Shown piece after piece: positions 51,327 through 60,152 of a stretch of 64,000 nucleotides of DNA. The stretch is from Armatimonadota bacterium (GTDB lineage: Bacteria > Armatimonadota > Fimbriimonadia > Fimbriimonadales > Fimbriimonadaceae): NCBI GenBank assembly GCA_018268315.1, contig JAFDWU010000002.1, positions 473,153 to 537,152 of the forward strand. Direction: 5' to 3'. The notes under the pieces were generated by a model. That model was given only the letters and a program-made list of their open reading frames with translations. It ran no database searches and had not been told where the DNA came from. The translations under genes and the position numbers were made by a program. Every line of letters starts with the position of its first letter. Within the stretch, counting starts at the first letter, position 1.

Positions 51327-52583
51327 ATGTTCGCTCCGCTTGTCTTTTGTGCTGCCCTTGCATCCAGTGCTGACTCAAGCCTGTCCGCTCGGATCGAAGC
51401 CTATATCAAGCCTTATGTGCTGGATCGCCAACTTTCCGGAACCATCCTTGTGGCCAAAGGGGACCGGGTGCTCTTCGAACGATCTTATGGAATGGCTAAC
51501 TTCGAGTTGGGAGTTCCCAATCGTGCCAACACATCTTTTAACATCGCTTCGATCACGAAGACGATCACGTTGATTCCAGTTCTACAGGATGCCGCAACCC
51601 ATAAACTGAACCCAAGAGCCACACTCAAGGAGTTCATCCCCGACTTTCCCAAAGGCGAGAAAATCACGCTCTTGGATCTTATCAACCACCGGTCGGGCAT
51701 TCCGCATAGCGTTACCATGCCTGCCGATGAGGTTGTTTCTCAAAACGCCGAGTCGATGACACGACTGGCTGCCAAGGCTCAACTCCTCTTTGAGCCGGGG
51801 ACCAAGGAAGAATATAGCTCGGCGGGTTTTTCCGTACTCGCCCGGGTGCTAGAACTCATCGAGGGCAAGGCATATGATGAGATCATTCGCGACCAAGTTT
51901 TTCGGCCCGCCGGAATGGAGAATTCCACCAGTTGCCTATCGCAATACTTCATCAAGAATCGCGCTCCAAGCTACATCCAGACCCTCGATGGCGTGTGGCC
52001 ATCTCAGCCCCAAGACTATTCGTATCTTGTAGGTGCGGGTTGCATCAATTCGACGCCCCGCGATCTCTTCAAACTTCTTCGAGCCGTCACTTCCGGCAAG
52101 CTTGGGGAGGTTGTGCGAAAGAACCTTGGCGACTCGCCGCAGATCTATTGGAATGGCCTGACGGACGGTTTCCGGGCGTTTGTTCAATATGACCGGGCTG
52201 ACGGAGTGACGGTGATCTGTTGCGCCAACACCGTAACGGGCGCGGCGGAGCGTATTCGGGAAGCGCTTCCCAAAATCGTACGAGGGCAAAGCGTTGCAAC
52301 GCCTGAGCGACTCCAAGTTAAGAAGGCGAACCTAACCACGGCTCAACTTGCCAAATTTGTCGGCGAATATCGAATCGGTAACGAGCGGTTCAAAATGTCA
52401 GTTCGCGATGGCTATCTGCTAGCCGGGAACACCGTGTTAGTCCCGATCGCCGAAGACCGGTTCTTCGCAATTAGAGACTATGGCGAGGTCCGCGCAACCT
52501 GGACCACCGAAGGCAAAGTGCAGAAACTGGACTGGTATGAAGGGAATTCGTTGATTGTTACGATGACCCCAGTTAGCAGCTAA
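51327..52583 (+). CDS. Exported beta-lactamase-fold serine hydrolase
   Basis: This 418-residue protein has a short signal peptide (about 1-15), then the class C beta-lactamase/esterase VIII fold: nucleophile Ser and Lys in FNIASITKTITL (SxxK), and Tyr in EEYSSAGFSVLARVLE (the Y-S-S form of the YxN motif), with a C-terminal lipocalin-like domain (about 320-418). Such enzymes act as esterases, peptidases or penicillin-binding proteins, and lactamase activity is not implied. It follows an AraC regulator by 44 bases. Confidence 0.85.
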   Translation: MFAPLVFCAALASSADSSLSARIEAYIKPYVLDRQLSGTILVAKGDRVLFERSYGMANFELGVPNRANTSFNIASITKTITLIPVLQDAATHKLNPRATLKEFIPDFPKGEKITLLDLINHRSGIPHSVTMPADEVVSQNAESMTRLAAKAQLLFEPGTKEEYSSAGFSVLARVLELIEGKAYDEIIRDQVFRPAGMENSTSCLSQYFIKNRAPSYIQTLDGVWPSQPQDYSYLVGAGCINSTPRDLFKLLRAVTSGKLGEVVRKNLGDSPQIYWNGLTDGFRAFVQYDRADGVTVICCANTVTGAAERIREALPKIVRGQSVATPERLQVKKANLTTAQLAKFVGEYRIGNERFKMSVRDGYLLAGNTVLVPIAEDRFFAIRDYGEVRATWTTEGKVQKLDWYEGNSLIVTMTPVSS

Positions 52584-52642
52584 TTTAGGCTGTTCCGACG
52601 GTCCTAGAGCGCCTGTTGCAAGCGGCGTCACAATTTCAAATC

Positions 52643-53599
52643 ATGATTTTCGGATTTATAGGCCTTCTTGCGACCGCGTTCTCGCCCACCATCGACAACA
52701 TTAGGGCCCAAGCCGTTGCAATCGAACCGCTAGTCAAGAGTCGACTTGCCAAAGAGTGGCTTGCGGGGGCGAAAACTCTGCCCGAACCCACGCCGAGAAC
52801 CCTGCACCGCGGCCAAGCTCTTCTTACCCAAGCGGAATACGACGCGCTCGATGCGGAAGCCAAGTCGAAGGTCCGCAACGTCCCAGTAGACGCAGCGATC
52901 TACTACAACACCAAGTACGGCACCCCGATCGCTTACGCCCGCGCCGTTGATCTCACTGCCAGCTTCGGCATAAAGAGCTTAAAGGGGAAGAAAGTGATGG
53001 ACTTCGGATACGGCGGCATTGGCCAGCTCAGGCTTTTCGCAAGCTGCGGCGCCCACGCAGTTGGCGTCGATGTTGACCCCTTCTTGACAATCCTGTATTC
53101 GCTGCCGGAAGATACCGGTCGATACCAAAGAGGCTCCGTGCAACTCGTAAACGGTCGCTTTCCGGCCGAAGCGTCTGTCACCAATCAAGTTGGCGGTGGC
53201 TATGACTTGATCATCTCCAAGAACACGTTGAAGCAGGGCTATATCCACCCTCAGCGGCCGGCGAAGCCTACCGACCTCATCGATCTAGGAGTCAGTGACG
53301 AAGCGTTCCTTGAAGCGGTGCACCATGCCCTGAAGCCGGGCGGCTTGCTGGTCATCTACAACCTTTGCCCGGCGCAGGCGCCGCTTGATAAGCCGTATAT
53401 CCCGTGGGCGGATGGTCAATCGCCCTTCACCAAGGAGCAATTTGAAAAGGCAGGACTTGAGGTTCTTGCGATGAATACGCCGGACGACGAGTTTGCGCGC
53501 AACATGGCCCATGCCTTCGGCTGGGATCAAGGCGCGCATCCGATGGACGTCGCCAAGGATTTGTTCACTTGGTACACGGTCGTGCGACGAACCAAGTAA
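52643..53599 (+). CDS. Probable exported SAM-methyltransferase-fold protein
   Basis: This 318-residue protein starts with a hydrophobic export-like stretch (MIFGFIGLLATAFS), followed by a Rossmann methyltransferase core: KKVMDFGYGGIGQLRLFASC (motif I), AVGVDVDPF, and HALKPGGLLVIYNLCPA. An exported methyltransferase would lack SAM in the periplasm, so it may be a diverged non-enzymatic or membrane-inside protein. ATG 52643 is chosen; an in-frame TTG at 52616 adds only nine residues. The 60 bases upstream hold no gene. Confidence 0.65.
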   Translation: MIFGFIGLLATAFSPTIDNIRAQAVAIEPLVKSRLAKEWLAGAKTLPEPTPRTLHRGQALLTQAEYDALDAEAKSKVRNVPVDAAIYYNTKYGTPIAYARAVDLTASFGIKSLKGKKVMDFGYGGIGQLRLFASCGAHAVGVDVDPFLTILYSLPEDTGRYQRGSVQLVNGRFPAEASVTNQVGGGYDLIISKNTLKQGYIHPQRPAKPTDLIDLGVSDEAFLEAVHHALKPGGLLVIYNLCPAQAPLDKPYIPWADGQSPFTKEQFEKAGLEVLAMNTPDDEFARNMAHAFGWDQGAHPMDVAKDLFTWYTVVRRTK

Positions 53600-53604
53600 C
53601 TGAG

Positions 53605-54468
53605 CTAAGGGTGGCTCACCAGAAGGCGCGTCTTCACGTCATCGAACGGAAGGGGGAAGTCAGAGTACTCGTCGTAGCAAATCCAATCGGTGCCGGATAG
53701 CGAGTACTGGCCCCACATACTGCTCCAAGCCTCGGTACGCTCGCTCCGATCCACAAATCGGGTTGATGCATAGCGGCCTGCTGGAAGCATCGTTTTTCTC
53801 ATCCCGCTTGGCGGCGCGTCGTCAGGATCACATAACCAACCAAGGTCAGCCCTCATTGTGCGGCAAACCGGGTGGGTCCACAGGTTATCGCGGTAGATCG
53901 TAATGAACGTCCCTGTAGTAGGCATGCCCGGGCCTTGCAGCGCTTTCAGTCGCTCCCATGATTCAGGCAGCTTCGCGTAGTCACCAACTGCCCGCCAAAC
54001 GTGAGCATATCGGGTAGGCAGTTCCACCGTATGGATATCGAGATCAGGTTGGCGATTGCCGAGCACCCAGTCGGCATTCCAATGAAGATCGGAGGCGGAG
54101 GCCAGCTCCCAGTTGTCGAGGCGGTTTTTCGCCTCGGTCGGGAGGCATCCAAAGGTTCGTTTGAACGCCCGCGAAAACGCCTCCGGACTGCGATAGCCGC
54201 TCTCCTTGGCAATTTGAGTAATTCTTTGGTTCGTGTGAAGGAGGAGATAGGCGGACCGCTCAAGCCGGATCCGCCGAAGAAACTGCTCCAGCGTCTCACC
54301 GGCAGTGTAGTTGAACAACCGCGTAAGGTGAAAGCGGGAAAAGCCGGCAACCGCAGCGAGCTCGGGAACCCGCACTCGCCCAGATTTGCGGCGCAGCACC
54401 TCCTCAATAACGGTCGCGAGGATCTTGTGATAGTGGTATTCCGCTGCAGATGATTCTTTGGGTGGCAT
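53605..54468 (-). CDS. AraC-family regulator with GyrI-like effector domain
   Basis: This 287-residue regulator has an N-terminal AraC domain (VPELAAVAGFSRFHLTRLFN ... ITQIAKESGYRSPEAFSRAFKRTFG) and a C-terminal GyrI-like ligand-binding domain (about 140-285, ending LPFDDVKTRLLV), as in Rob/SoxS-like or BmrR-type drug sensors. ATG 54468 is preferred because GGAG lies seven bases upstream; a TTG four codons earlier is the alternative. It is divergent from a GNAT gene. Confidence 0.87.
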   Translation of the reverse strand: MPPKESSAAEYHYHKILATVIEEVLRRKSGRVRVPELAAVAGFSRFHLTRLFNYTAGETLEQFLRRIRLERSAYLLLHTNQRITQIAKESGYRSPEAFSRAFKRTFGCLPTEAKNRLDNWELASASDLHWNADWVLGNRQPDLDIHTVELPTRYAHVWRAVGDYAKLPESWERLKALQGPGMPTTGTFITIYRDNLWTHPVCRTMRADLGWLCDPDDAPPSGMRKTMLPAGRYASTRFVDRSERTEAWSSMWGQYSLSGTDWICYDEYSDFPLPFDDVKTRLLVSHP

Positions 54469-54695
54469 TGGTGGCTCCAATAATTAAAAACTTGTGTTCA
54501 TATGTGAAATTAGTTACGTTTCGTAGTATAACGCAGTTTTTCTTGATCGCTGACTTTCTGTGCGTCATTACCGGCATAAAGGCCTATCCGGTGCGCAATT
54601 TGAATCTGGCTGGTCCTAACGGATGCCCGGCTAGGGGATAATCTCGCTCCATATCTGGCCGTACTACGCCTCAGCCAGCCAACAGGACAATAAAC
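54469..54695. promoter_or_regulatory. Divergent intergenic region, AraC regulator / GNAT
   Basis: This 227-base AT-rich stretch contains short inverted repeats (TTCA-TATG-TGAA at about 54498, TACG-TTT-CGTA at about 54516) next to TATAAC. They could be operator half-sites for the AraC regulator controlling one or both genes. No gene or RNA is evident here. Confidence 0.35.
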
Positions 54696-55538
54696 ATGAG
54701 TGAAACCGCCACCACCGTAGAAATCCGCAATGCGATAGGAATAACCGTGGATCAGCTTGCCGCAGACATTACGCGGTGCTTCGAGGACTACGTGATTCCG
54801 GCCAACACCACCCCCGAGCTCTTTTCCTCAAAGCTCAGGATGGATGCCATCGACATGGTCAACACGCTCCTTGCCTATCAAGGGGACGAGATGGTTGGCA
54901 TCTTGATGATTTGCCGCCGCGATGCCGTCGCAAGGGTTGGCGCGATGGCGATAGCAAAACCCCTGCGGCGTCAGGGAGTTGGCAAAATATTGATGCAACG
55001 CGCAGTCGAAGATGCCAAAGGACGAGGCGATAAGCAACTTGTGCTTGAAGCAATCTCCTCGAACGCCCCCGCGATCGCCTTCTATGAAGGTTTCGGATTC
55101 AGAACCGTCTTCTCGCTCCTTGGCTTCCGGAAGAAGCTGGGTACAGAGGCGAGCCAGACCCGGATCCGGCCGGTTGGGTTGGACGAAGTGGTGGCAATAG
55201 TTTCTAAGCGCCCAAGAGGAACCCAGTCGTGGGAAACTGCTAGTGCGACGGTTGGCAACATGGCAAACCCGGCTACGGCTTATGCCGTTGATGACCTTGC
55301 GGTAGTCGTGCAGCCAATTGGGGAGGAATTCTTGCTTTGCCGCGGCCTTGCGCGCTCAGGCAATGACGATGAGGCGAAGCTAAATGAGATGATCACCGGC
55401 CTTGCCGGGATCTACCCAGGCCGAACGCTACGCTTGCCCCCGTTCTTTCCGGAAGGCGAGTACCGCGAGTTGGCGCTGGCCTGCGGCCTAGAGATCGATC
55501 CGCTTAGCCAGGTTCAGATGGAACTTGAGTTACGCTAG
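54696..55538 (+). CDS. GNAT-family N-acetyltransferase
   Basis: This 280-residue protein has an N-terminal GNAT domain with the acetyl-CoA motif RRQGVGKILM (about residue 90) and the AIAFYEGFGFR loop. The second half (about 155-280) resembles a degenerate GNAT repeat lacking a complete motif A. ATG start with AGGA eight bases upstream. The substrate is unknown. A hairpin follows. Confidence 0.82.
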   Translation: MSETATTVEIRNAIGITVDQLAADITRCFEDYVIPANTTPELFSSKLRMDAIDMVNTLLAYQGDEMVGILMICRRDAVARVGAMAIAKPLRRQGVGKILMQRAVEDAKGRGDKQLVLEAISSNAPAIAFYEGFGFRTVFSLLGFRKKLGTEASQTRIRPVGLDEVVAIVSKRPRGTQSWETASATVGNMANPATAYAVDDLAVVVQPIGEEFLLCRGLARSGNDDEAKLNEMITGLAGIYPGRTLRLPPFFPEGEYRELALACGLEIDPLSQVQMELELR

Positions 55539-55545
55539 TAAATCT

Positions 55546-55579
55546 CAATCGGGCCAAATCAGACGAAATGGCCCGATTG
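55546..55579. terminator. Bidirectional hairpin between convergent genes
   Basis: CAATCGGGCCA pairs perfectly with TGGCCCGATTG (11 bp) around a 12-base loop, between the convergent GNAT and lectin-fold genes. Confidence 0.6.
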
Positions 55580-55589
55580 CTGCTTAGCC

Positions 55590-56240
55590 TTATTTGGCCT
55601 TCACTTCGAGATTTGCAAAATAGGCTTCCGATTCTGGACCGATCCAAAGCCCAACCTGCCCGGATGTATTGCCCAGCTTGAGGTCGTGAACGACGAGGCA
55701 AGGCTGAGAGGCGTGCCCCACGTAGAACTTTGCCTCAAGACCTTTCACTTCGACGTGCAGATGCGTCCATTCTCCAACTTCCAGGTCGGTGTAAGCCTCG
55801 TAGGTCTCGGGTGATTGCTTGCGAAGAACTTGGAACGGGAAATCCGGGTGCGCAGCGTATTGCACAGCGTGGTTCCGCAAGACCTGGTTTTCAGCCCGCC
55901 CGTTTGTGGCGCGGATGTAGAAGTACTCAAACTTGGGGGTTTCGGCGGTAACCCGCCAGGCAAGCCCTCCAAATCCTCGCGCATCGGGCCGCGCGCCCTT
56001 GCAGGGTTTTGCCGCGACATCGACGTCAAGTGATCCATCTTGGAAAGTGCAATTCGGAATAAGTATTAGGCCAATTCCGTTCAAATCGGTGTTGACGGCC
56101 ATAATCGCCTTCTTCCCTCGATAGGTCGTGCTTGACATCTCCGCGGTGCCGATCATCGTCAGCCCCTTGGTTGAATCAAGCGCCATGCGCTGGGCGGGGA
56201 ATGCCGTGAGAATTGAAAAGAGGGCGAGCAGTTGAGTCAT
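55590..56240 (-). CDS. Exported concanavalin-like (DUF1080/LamG-type) protein
   Basis: This 216-residue protein has a signal peptide (TQLLALFSILTAFPAQ) and a jelly-roll fold pattern: 'ARGFGGLAWRVTAETPKFEYFYIRA', 'EVGEWTHLHVEVKGLEAKFYV' and the terminal 'GQVGLWIGPESEAYFANLEVK', as in 3-keto-disaccharide hydrolase (DUF1080) and LamG domains. ATG 56240 is chosen because it places the signal at the N-terminus; 23 extra upstream residues look non-coding. It may bind or cleave glycans, but catalytic residues are not clear. Confidence 0.65.
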   Translation of the reverse strand: MTQLLALFSILTAFPAQRMALDSTKGLTMIGTAEMSSTTYRGKKAIMAVNTDLNGIGLILIPNCTFQDGSLDVDVAAKPCKGARPDARGFGGLAWRVTAETPKFEYFYIRATNGRAENQVLRNHAVQYAAHPDFPFQVLRKQSPETYEAYTDLEVGEWTHLHVEVKGLEAKFYVGHASQPCLVVHDLKLGNTSGQVGLWIGPESEAYFANLEVKAK

Positions 56241-56474
56241 GCCTTCCAGTCTTACACTGAATTCAAATCCAAGCCGCCTGCCTTTGGGCCTGATCCTCGA
56301 ATCTGGCAAGGAAAGTCAGTTTTGAAATTGCTCTGCGAACTTGGAGTTCGACTGTGAGTCGTTCGGCAGAGCGATTAACGTGCGCAAACCATTCGAATCG
56401 ATCTAACACTTGTCCTTGGTGAGTAGTCATTCGAGATGTACCCGGAAGCGTAGGTCACCGCGTCAAAACTCCTA

Positions 56475-57359
56475 ATGCGAGGCAGCTTCAAACCGTTCCT
56501 GATCCGGCTTTCAGTTCTTTTGGGAGCCCTTGCAGTTTGCCAGTTCTCACCAGCCGAGCTGCTTGTAAGCAACTACTTCGGCAACAACGTCTCGCGGTTC
56601 GATAGTCACACCGGCAAGTTCCTCGGCATCCTCGATGGCGGATCGCTCAAGGGGCCGTTGGCGATGAGAGTGGGGCCGGATGGGCTGCTCTACGTTTGCA
56701 GCGAGTCCAACAACACTATCCAGCGATTCAACCTAAAGACGCATCAGTACGTGGACACCATCGTCTCCGGCGATACCCTGAAGAACCCGGCGGGCATCGC
56801 GTTCGATGCCAAGAAGAACATCCTTGTCGGGAATTTCGAGAACAGCTCCATCACTAAATACAAACCAACCGGCGAGCCGATTGGAACTCTGGTTGAGAGC
56901 GGAAGCGGCCAGATGAAGGGTCCAGACGTTGGCCTTGTGGTTGGCCCGGATAGAAAGCTGTACGTCCCCAGCTTCTACGGCGGCGCCGTCCTGCGGTTCG
57001 ATGCCAACAGCGGCAAATTCCTTGACGCATTTGTTCCCGCAGAAAATGGCGGCCTAACTCAACCGCGAACCATTTTGTTTCGGGACAAGAAGGTGTGGAT
57101 TACCAGCGACAACGGCAACAAGGTGCTTCGCTATCGACCCGATGGCGCGTTCATCGATACCTTTGTTCAGCCAGGGCTCGGCGGGTTGAAGGGAGCATCC
57201 GGGATGGCGTTTGGCGATGACGGATTCCTTTATGTAACCTCTTGGCGAAATAACCAAGTGCTGCGATACAGGCTCACCGATGGATCATTTGTAGATTCCT
57301 TTATCAGTTCTGGCCTTCGTGGGCCCACATTCCTTTTGATCGTTCCTGATTCAAAGTAA
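56475..57359 (+). CDS. Exported NHL-type beta-propeller protein
   Basis: This 294-residue protein has a signal peptide (about 1-27, ending SPAE) and six or so NHL/SMP-30-like blades ('LLVSNYFGNNVSRFDSHTGKF', 'GLLYVCSESNNTIQRFNLKTHQ', 'VWITSDNGNKVLRYRPDGAFI', 'FLYVTSWRNNQVLRYRLTDGS'). A role in binding rather than catalysis is likely. It is monocistronic and ends at a hairpin. Confidence 0.8.
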   Translation: MRGSFKPFLIRLSVLLGALAVCQFSPAELLVSNYFGNNVSRFDSHTGKFLGILDGGSLKGPLAMRVGPDGLLYVCSESNNTIQRFNLKTHQYVDTIVSGDTLKNPAGIAFDAKKNILVGNFENSSITKYKPTGEPIGTLVESGSGQMKGPDVGLVVGPDRKLYVPSFYGGAVLRFDANSGKFLDAFVPAENGGLTQPRTILFRDKKVWITSDNGNKVLRYRPDGAFIDTFVQPGLGGLKGASGMAFGDDGFLYVTSWRNNQVLRYRLTDGSFVDSFISSGLRGPTFLLIVPDSK

Positions 57360-57375
57360 TTGCATAAGACCTCTT

Positions 57376-57411
57376 CCTTGCCTATCGGAGTACTAATACC
57401 GACAGGCAAGG
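57376..57411 (+). terminator. Terminator hairpin of the NHL propeller gene
   Basis: CCTTGCCTATCGG pairs with CCGACAGGCAAGG (12 of 13 positions) around a 10-base loop, 17 bases past the stop. Confidence 0.55.
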
Positions 57412-57463
57412 CGGCGAGGGACGGGTTATTCATTCGAGATCAGATCTTCCCCGTTCTTTCGCG

Positions 57464-58126
57464 TTAGATGTGCTGCTTACTGAACTTGATGAAGATCATG
57501 GTCTTCACCGGTGGCTTAAGTTCGGTTCGGAAGTAGAACACCAGCATTCCGTCGTGATTGTCGTTAGGAGACTCGTGAGCGGCGCCATTGTCCTCGCTTG
57601 CGTTTAGGTGCATGTCGTGCAGCCCAGTGCCTTCCTTGTAGGTGACACCATAAGCGGCAATTAGGTTTGCACGCTGTGCATAGTCCATAACGAGGTTCCG
57701 AAGGGAGCCATTCTCAATTTTGCGAAAGTCGCCATCCTTCAATCCCATCTTGCTGTAGGACACCTCCGCCTCACTAAAGCCGATAGAAGGAAGCCCTGCC
57801 TCATCTGGTGTCTCGTGGATGAAATACTCGACCTCCTTTTGAACCGGTGATCCGGGCCTGGAAGACATCGTGTTGAAAGCACACTCGTAGTGGCCCATGA
57901 AGTCACCGCCTGGCACCTTGAGCCAAAGATAGACATGGTTGTCGTCTGGGTGGCTTCCATCGTGAGGAGAAAGTGTTACGTGGTCGTACGAGCCAACAAG
58001 AACGCCGAAGCGATTCGGGGGCAAGTTGCCTTGCTCAAGATGCTGGGGGCCCGGCTGAGGCTTCTTCTTTCGGTCGAGCACAGCTACGTGGCTGTGATGT
58101 GGATGAACTTTAGAATGATGTGGCAT
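57464..58126 (-). CDS. DUF2278 (YukJ-like) protein
   Basis: This 220-residue protein has a His-rich N-terminus (MPHHSKVHPHHSHVAV), a middle 'NRFGVLVGSYDHVTLSP' segment, and a C-terminal 'GLHDMHLNASEDNG ... DGMLVFYF' and 'MIFIKFSKQH' block that matches the DUF2278 pattern. ATG 58126 is preferred since AGGTGA lies eight bases upstream; a GTG at 58138 is possible. It begins just past the stop of the phosphoesterase and is likely cotranscribed. Function unknown. Confidence 0.72.
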   Translation of the reverse strand: MPHHSKVHPHHSHVAVLDRKKKPQPGPQHLEQGNLPPNRFGVLVGSYDHVTLSPHDGSHPDDNHVYLWLKVPGGDFMGHYECAFNTMSSRPGSPVQKEVEYFIHETPDEAGLPSIGFSEAEVSYSKMGLKDGDFRKIENGSLRNLVMDYAQRANLIAAYGVTYKEGTGLHDMHLNASEDNGAAHESPNDNHDGMLVFYFRTELKPPVKTMIFIKFSKQHI

Positions 58127-58138
58127 TGTCTTCTTCAC

Positions 58139-59398
58139 CTAGCGCTTGGTAATGCGGCGCGTCCGCAGATCAACAGAAATGGCTTCGTTTGAGTTCTGAT
58201 TGGCATGGTCAATCGCCACGTATGCGATCTCAACACGAAACGGAGCTGCCGTAACGATGAGGTATCCGTTCCCTTTCTCCGAGGCTTCTTGGTTAACTCC
58301 AGGAACGGGATCCATCGGACCGCCGCCACCTCCGCCGAATTGGGAGTGATACCGGCCGCCGCCGCCCGCAACGATGTAGGGGATGTCGACCGTGGAACCA
58401 CCGGGAAGTTCCACCGTGCGCGTAAAGCGTTGGTAGTCGTGGTCGTGCGCTGCTAGAACAAGGTCTGGCCAAACACCCGCTTCCGAGAAGGCGTCGTCAA
58501 GGTCCTGGTTCATCTGAGGACTTGAAGCATGGTTGCCGTTCGTGAATGGCGGGTGGTGCAATCCAATAATCAGTGCCCTCCGCTTTGCCCCATCCTGATC
58601 CTGCCCTGCCTTTACCTCTTTGAGAGTGCGTTTGAACCAATCGTATTGATCTTCACCGGCAGCCTGACTCCTGAGCACACCTCCGCCTTCGCCGACATTC
58701 GTGCAAAGGCCGATGATCTGCACAAAAGGAGTGTCGAGCCGCCAATAAAGGCCCGGTTGAGGCGCCATCTCGCGAACCGGGCTCACACCTGCGGCAGCCG
58801 GGGGCACCGCCGCCCCACAGAAGTTCTCAATGAATGCTTGGCAAGCAAACTTCTGCTGGCTGATAGCCACTTCGACATCGTGGTTGCCAGGTATGGCGAT
58901 AATCTTGCGGGGGTAGTTCGCGAAAGGTTCGAAGAACTGCTGGGCGTAGCCGCTCCGCGTGTTATCAAAGTAGTTCACATCTCCCAAATGGAAAAGGAAT
59001 GCTGGGCCAACTTCGATTCTCTCGCCAGTATCGCTCGTCATGGCGGAAATGAGAGCCTCTTGAGCAGTGGCAAATTGCTTGTTCACTTGGTCGAACCGAG
59101 TCTCGCCAGTCCGCTGATTTAAGGGGAAGCTATCGAAGCCGGTGTCGCCGACAGAGTGGAAGCTGATCGAGCCTGCCCTCTCAATCGCATCCGCACCTGC
59201 CTGCCCAACGATATCGGCAAGCGACCAAACGGGGTTCTGGGAAAGCACCTGAACATGCTCATCACCGTGATTACCGAACTGCTTGTTAAAAGCAGCGATC
59301 TTCGCCTTTACGTCATCTGGAACTGCTGCTTTTGCATGACTGGGACTGCCGAACGGCGAGATTGGCGATCGGCGTGGTTTTGTTTGTGTGTTTGGCAT
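58139..59398 (-). CDS. Calcineurin-like metallophosphoesterase
   Basis: This 419-residue protein carries the metal-binding set HSVGDTGFD, HLGDVNYFDN, GNHDVEV, LHHPPF and AAHDHDYQRF, as in purple-acid-phosphatase/Icc-like enzymes. No signal peptide is seen. A Gly-rich loop follows (GGGGRYHSQFGGGGGG). The start sits directly after a hairpin that covers its ribosome binding site (59401-59441). It is in operon with the DUF2278 gene. Confidence 0.85.
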   Translation of the reverse strand: MPNTQTKPRRSPISPFGSPSHAKAAVPDDVKAKIAAFNKQFGNHGDEHVQVLSQNPVWSLADIVGQAGADAIERAGSISFHSVGDTGFDSFPLNQRTGETRFDQVNKQFATAQEALISAMTSDTGERIEVGPAFLFHLGDVNYFDNTRSGYAQQFFEPFANYPRKIIAIPGNHDVEVAISQQKFACQAFIENFCGAAVPPAAAGVSPVREMAPQPGLYWRLDTPFVQIIGLCTNVGEGGGVLRSQAAGEDQYDWFKRTLKEVKAGQDQDGAKRRALIIGLHHPPFTNGNHASSPQMNQDLDDAFSEAGVWPDLVLAAHDHDYQRFTRTVELPGGSTVDIPYIVAGGGGRYHSQFGGGGGGPMDPVPGVNQEASEKGNGYLIVTAAPFRVEIAYVAIDHANQNSNEAISVDLRTRRITKR

Positions 59399-59400
59399 GG

Positions 59401-59441
59401 ATATTCCTAGTCAGATTAAATCAATAATCCGACAGGAATAT
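59401..59441 (-). promoter_or_regulatory. 5'-leader hairpin masking the phosphoesterase ribosome binding site
   Basis: On the minus strand ATATTCCTGTCGGATTA pairs with TAATCTGACTAGGAATAT around a 6-base loop: 16 pairs, one bulge, one mismatch. The 3' arm contains AGGA six bases before the ATG at 59398, so the fold would hide the ribosome binding site. It could alternatively be a protein-binding dyad. The rest of 59442-59519 is AT-rich, with two AGTTTAG direct repeats, and shows no gene. Confidence 0.5.
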
Positions 59442-59519
59442 AATACATCAGTAGAATAACGAGTAAACCGGTAGTTTAGTTAAGTTTTAGTTTAGCTAAC
59501 TTGTCTACATCGGTTTCGG

Positions 59520-60065
59520 TTATCCCAAGCTTTTCACATATTCGAGCACCGCAACCGCGTGCTCGCCGCCCGCTTCGCAATGCTTCAGCAGAGGAATCTT
59601 GTGCGGGCCCAATGAGTCCTTCAGGTTCGGATGCGCTGTAAGGACCGCCTTCACGTAATCCAACTCTCCCAGCATGGCGGCGCAGAACAGATTCATCCGC
59701 GCGCCCTTGGAAAGCAGATAAAGCGCGATGTCGCGATTGCCCATGTGACCCGCGCCCTCGATCGCCTGCTCGAAATCGCCATTTCCCCAATCGACGGTGG
59801 CGTTTAGCAGCCCCGGTTCCGCCTCTAACATTTCTTTAACCGCCGGCAGGTTGCTGTGGGCGGCGATGACGAACGCTTTCACCAGCTTGGGATCAAGGCG
59901 TGGCCGTCGGAACGGGAAATCGGGGATACCGTCGGGAATATGAACCGCTGGCTTGTACTCTTGGACGGGCGGCGTCTGGGCCATCACTTTCAGGGCGATG
60001 CCGCCGATGGCGGCGCTGAACGCGCCCTTGAGAACGTCTCGACGATTGAGGGGACTGTGGGTCAT
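59520..60065 (-). CDS. Tat-exported ankyrin-repeat protein
   Basis: This 181-residue protein has a twin-arginine signal (LNRRDVLKGAFSAAIGGIALK, RR motif at about residues 8-9) and two to three ankyrin repeats (about 55-170: 'AFVIAAHSNLPAVKEMLEAEPGLLN', 'EGAGHMGNRDIALYLLSKGARMN', 'CAAMLGELDYVKAVLTAHP'). Tat export of a plain ankyrin protein suggests a protein-binding role outside the cytoplasm. It stands alone; no cofactor-binding partner is next to it. Confidence 0.78.
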   Translation of the reverse strand: MTHSPLNRRDVLKGAFSAAIGGIALKVMAQTPPVQEYKPAVHIPDGIPDFPFRRPRLDPKLVKAFVIAAHSNLPAVKEMLEAEPGLLNATVDWGNGDFEQAIEGAGHMGNRDIALYLLSKGARMNLFCAAMLGELDYVKAVLTAHPNLKDSLGPHKIPLLKHCEAGGEHAVAVLEYVKSLG

Positions 60066-60152
60066 ACCTTCAGCATACGCTGGTGAGCAGTAAGGCAGTT
60101 ATTCCATCTTGCGGAAAACGAGTTGCCGCAAAAGCTAACGAATGCCACATCG

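Noticed and set aside
59476-59790. 104-residue minus-strand frame overlapping the ankyrin gene 3' end
   Set aside because: It lacks a start signal and is read out of frame from the Tat-ankyrin gene.
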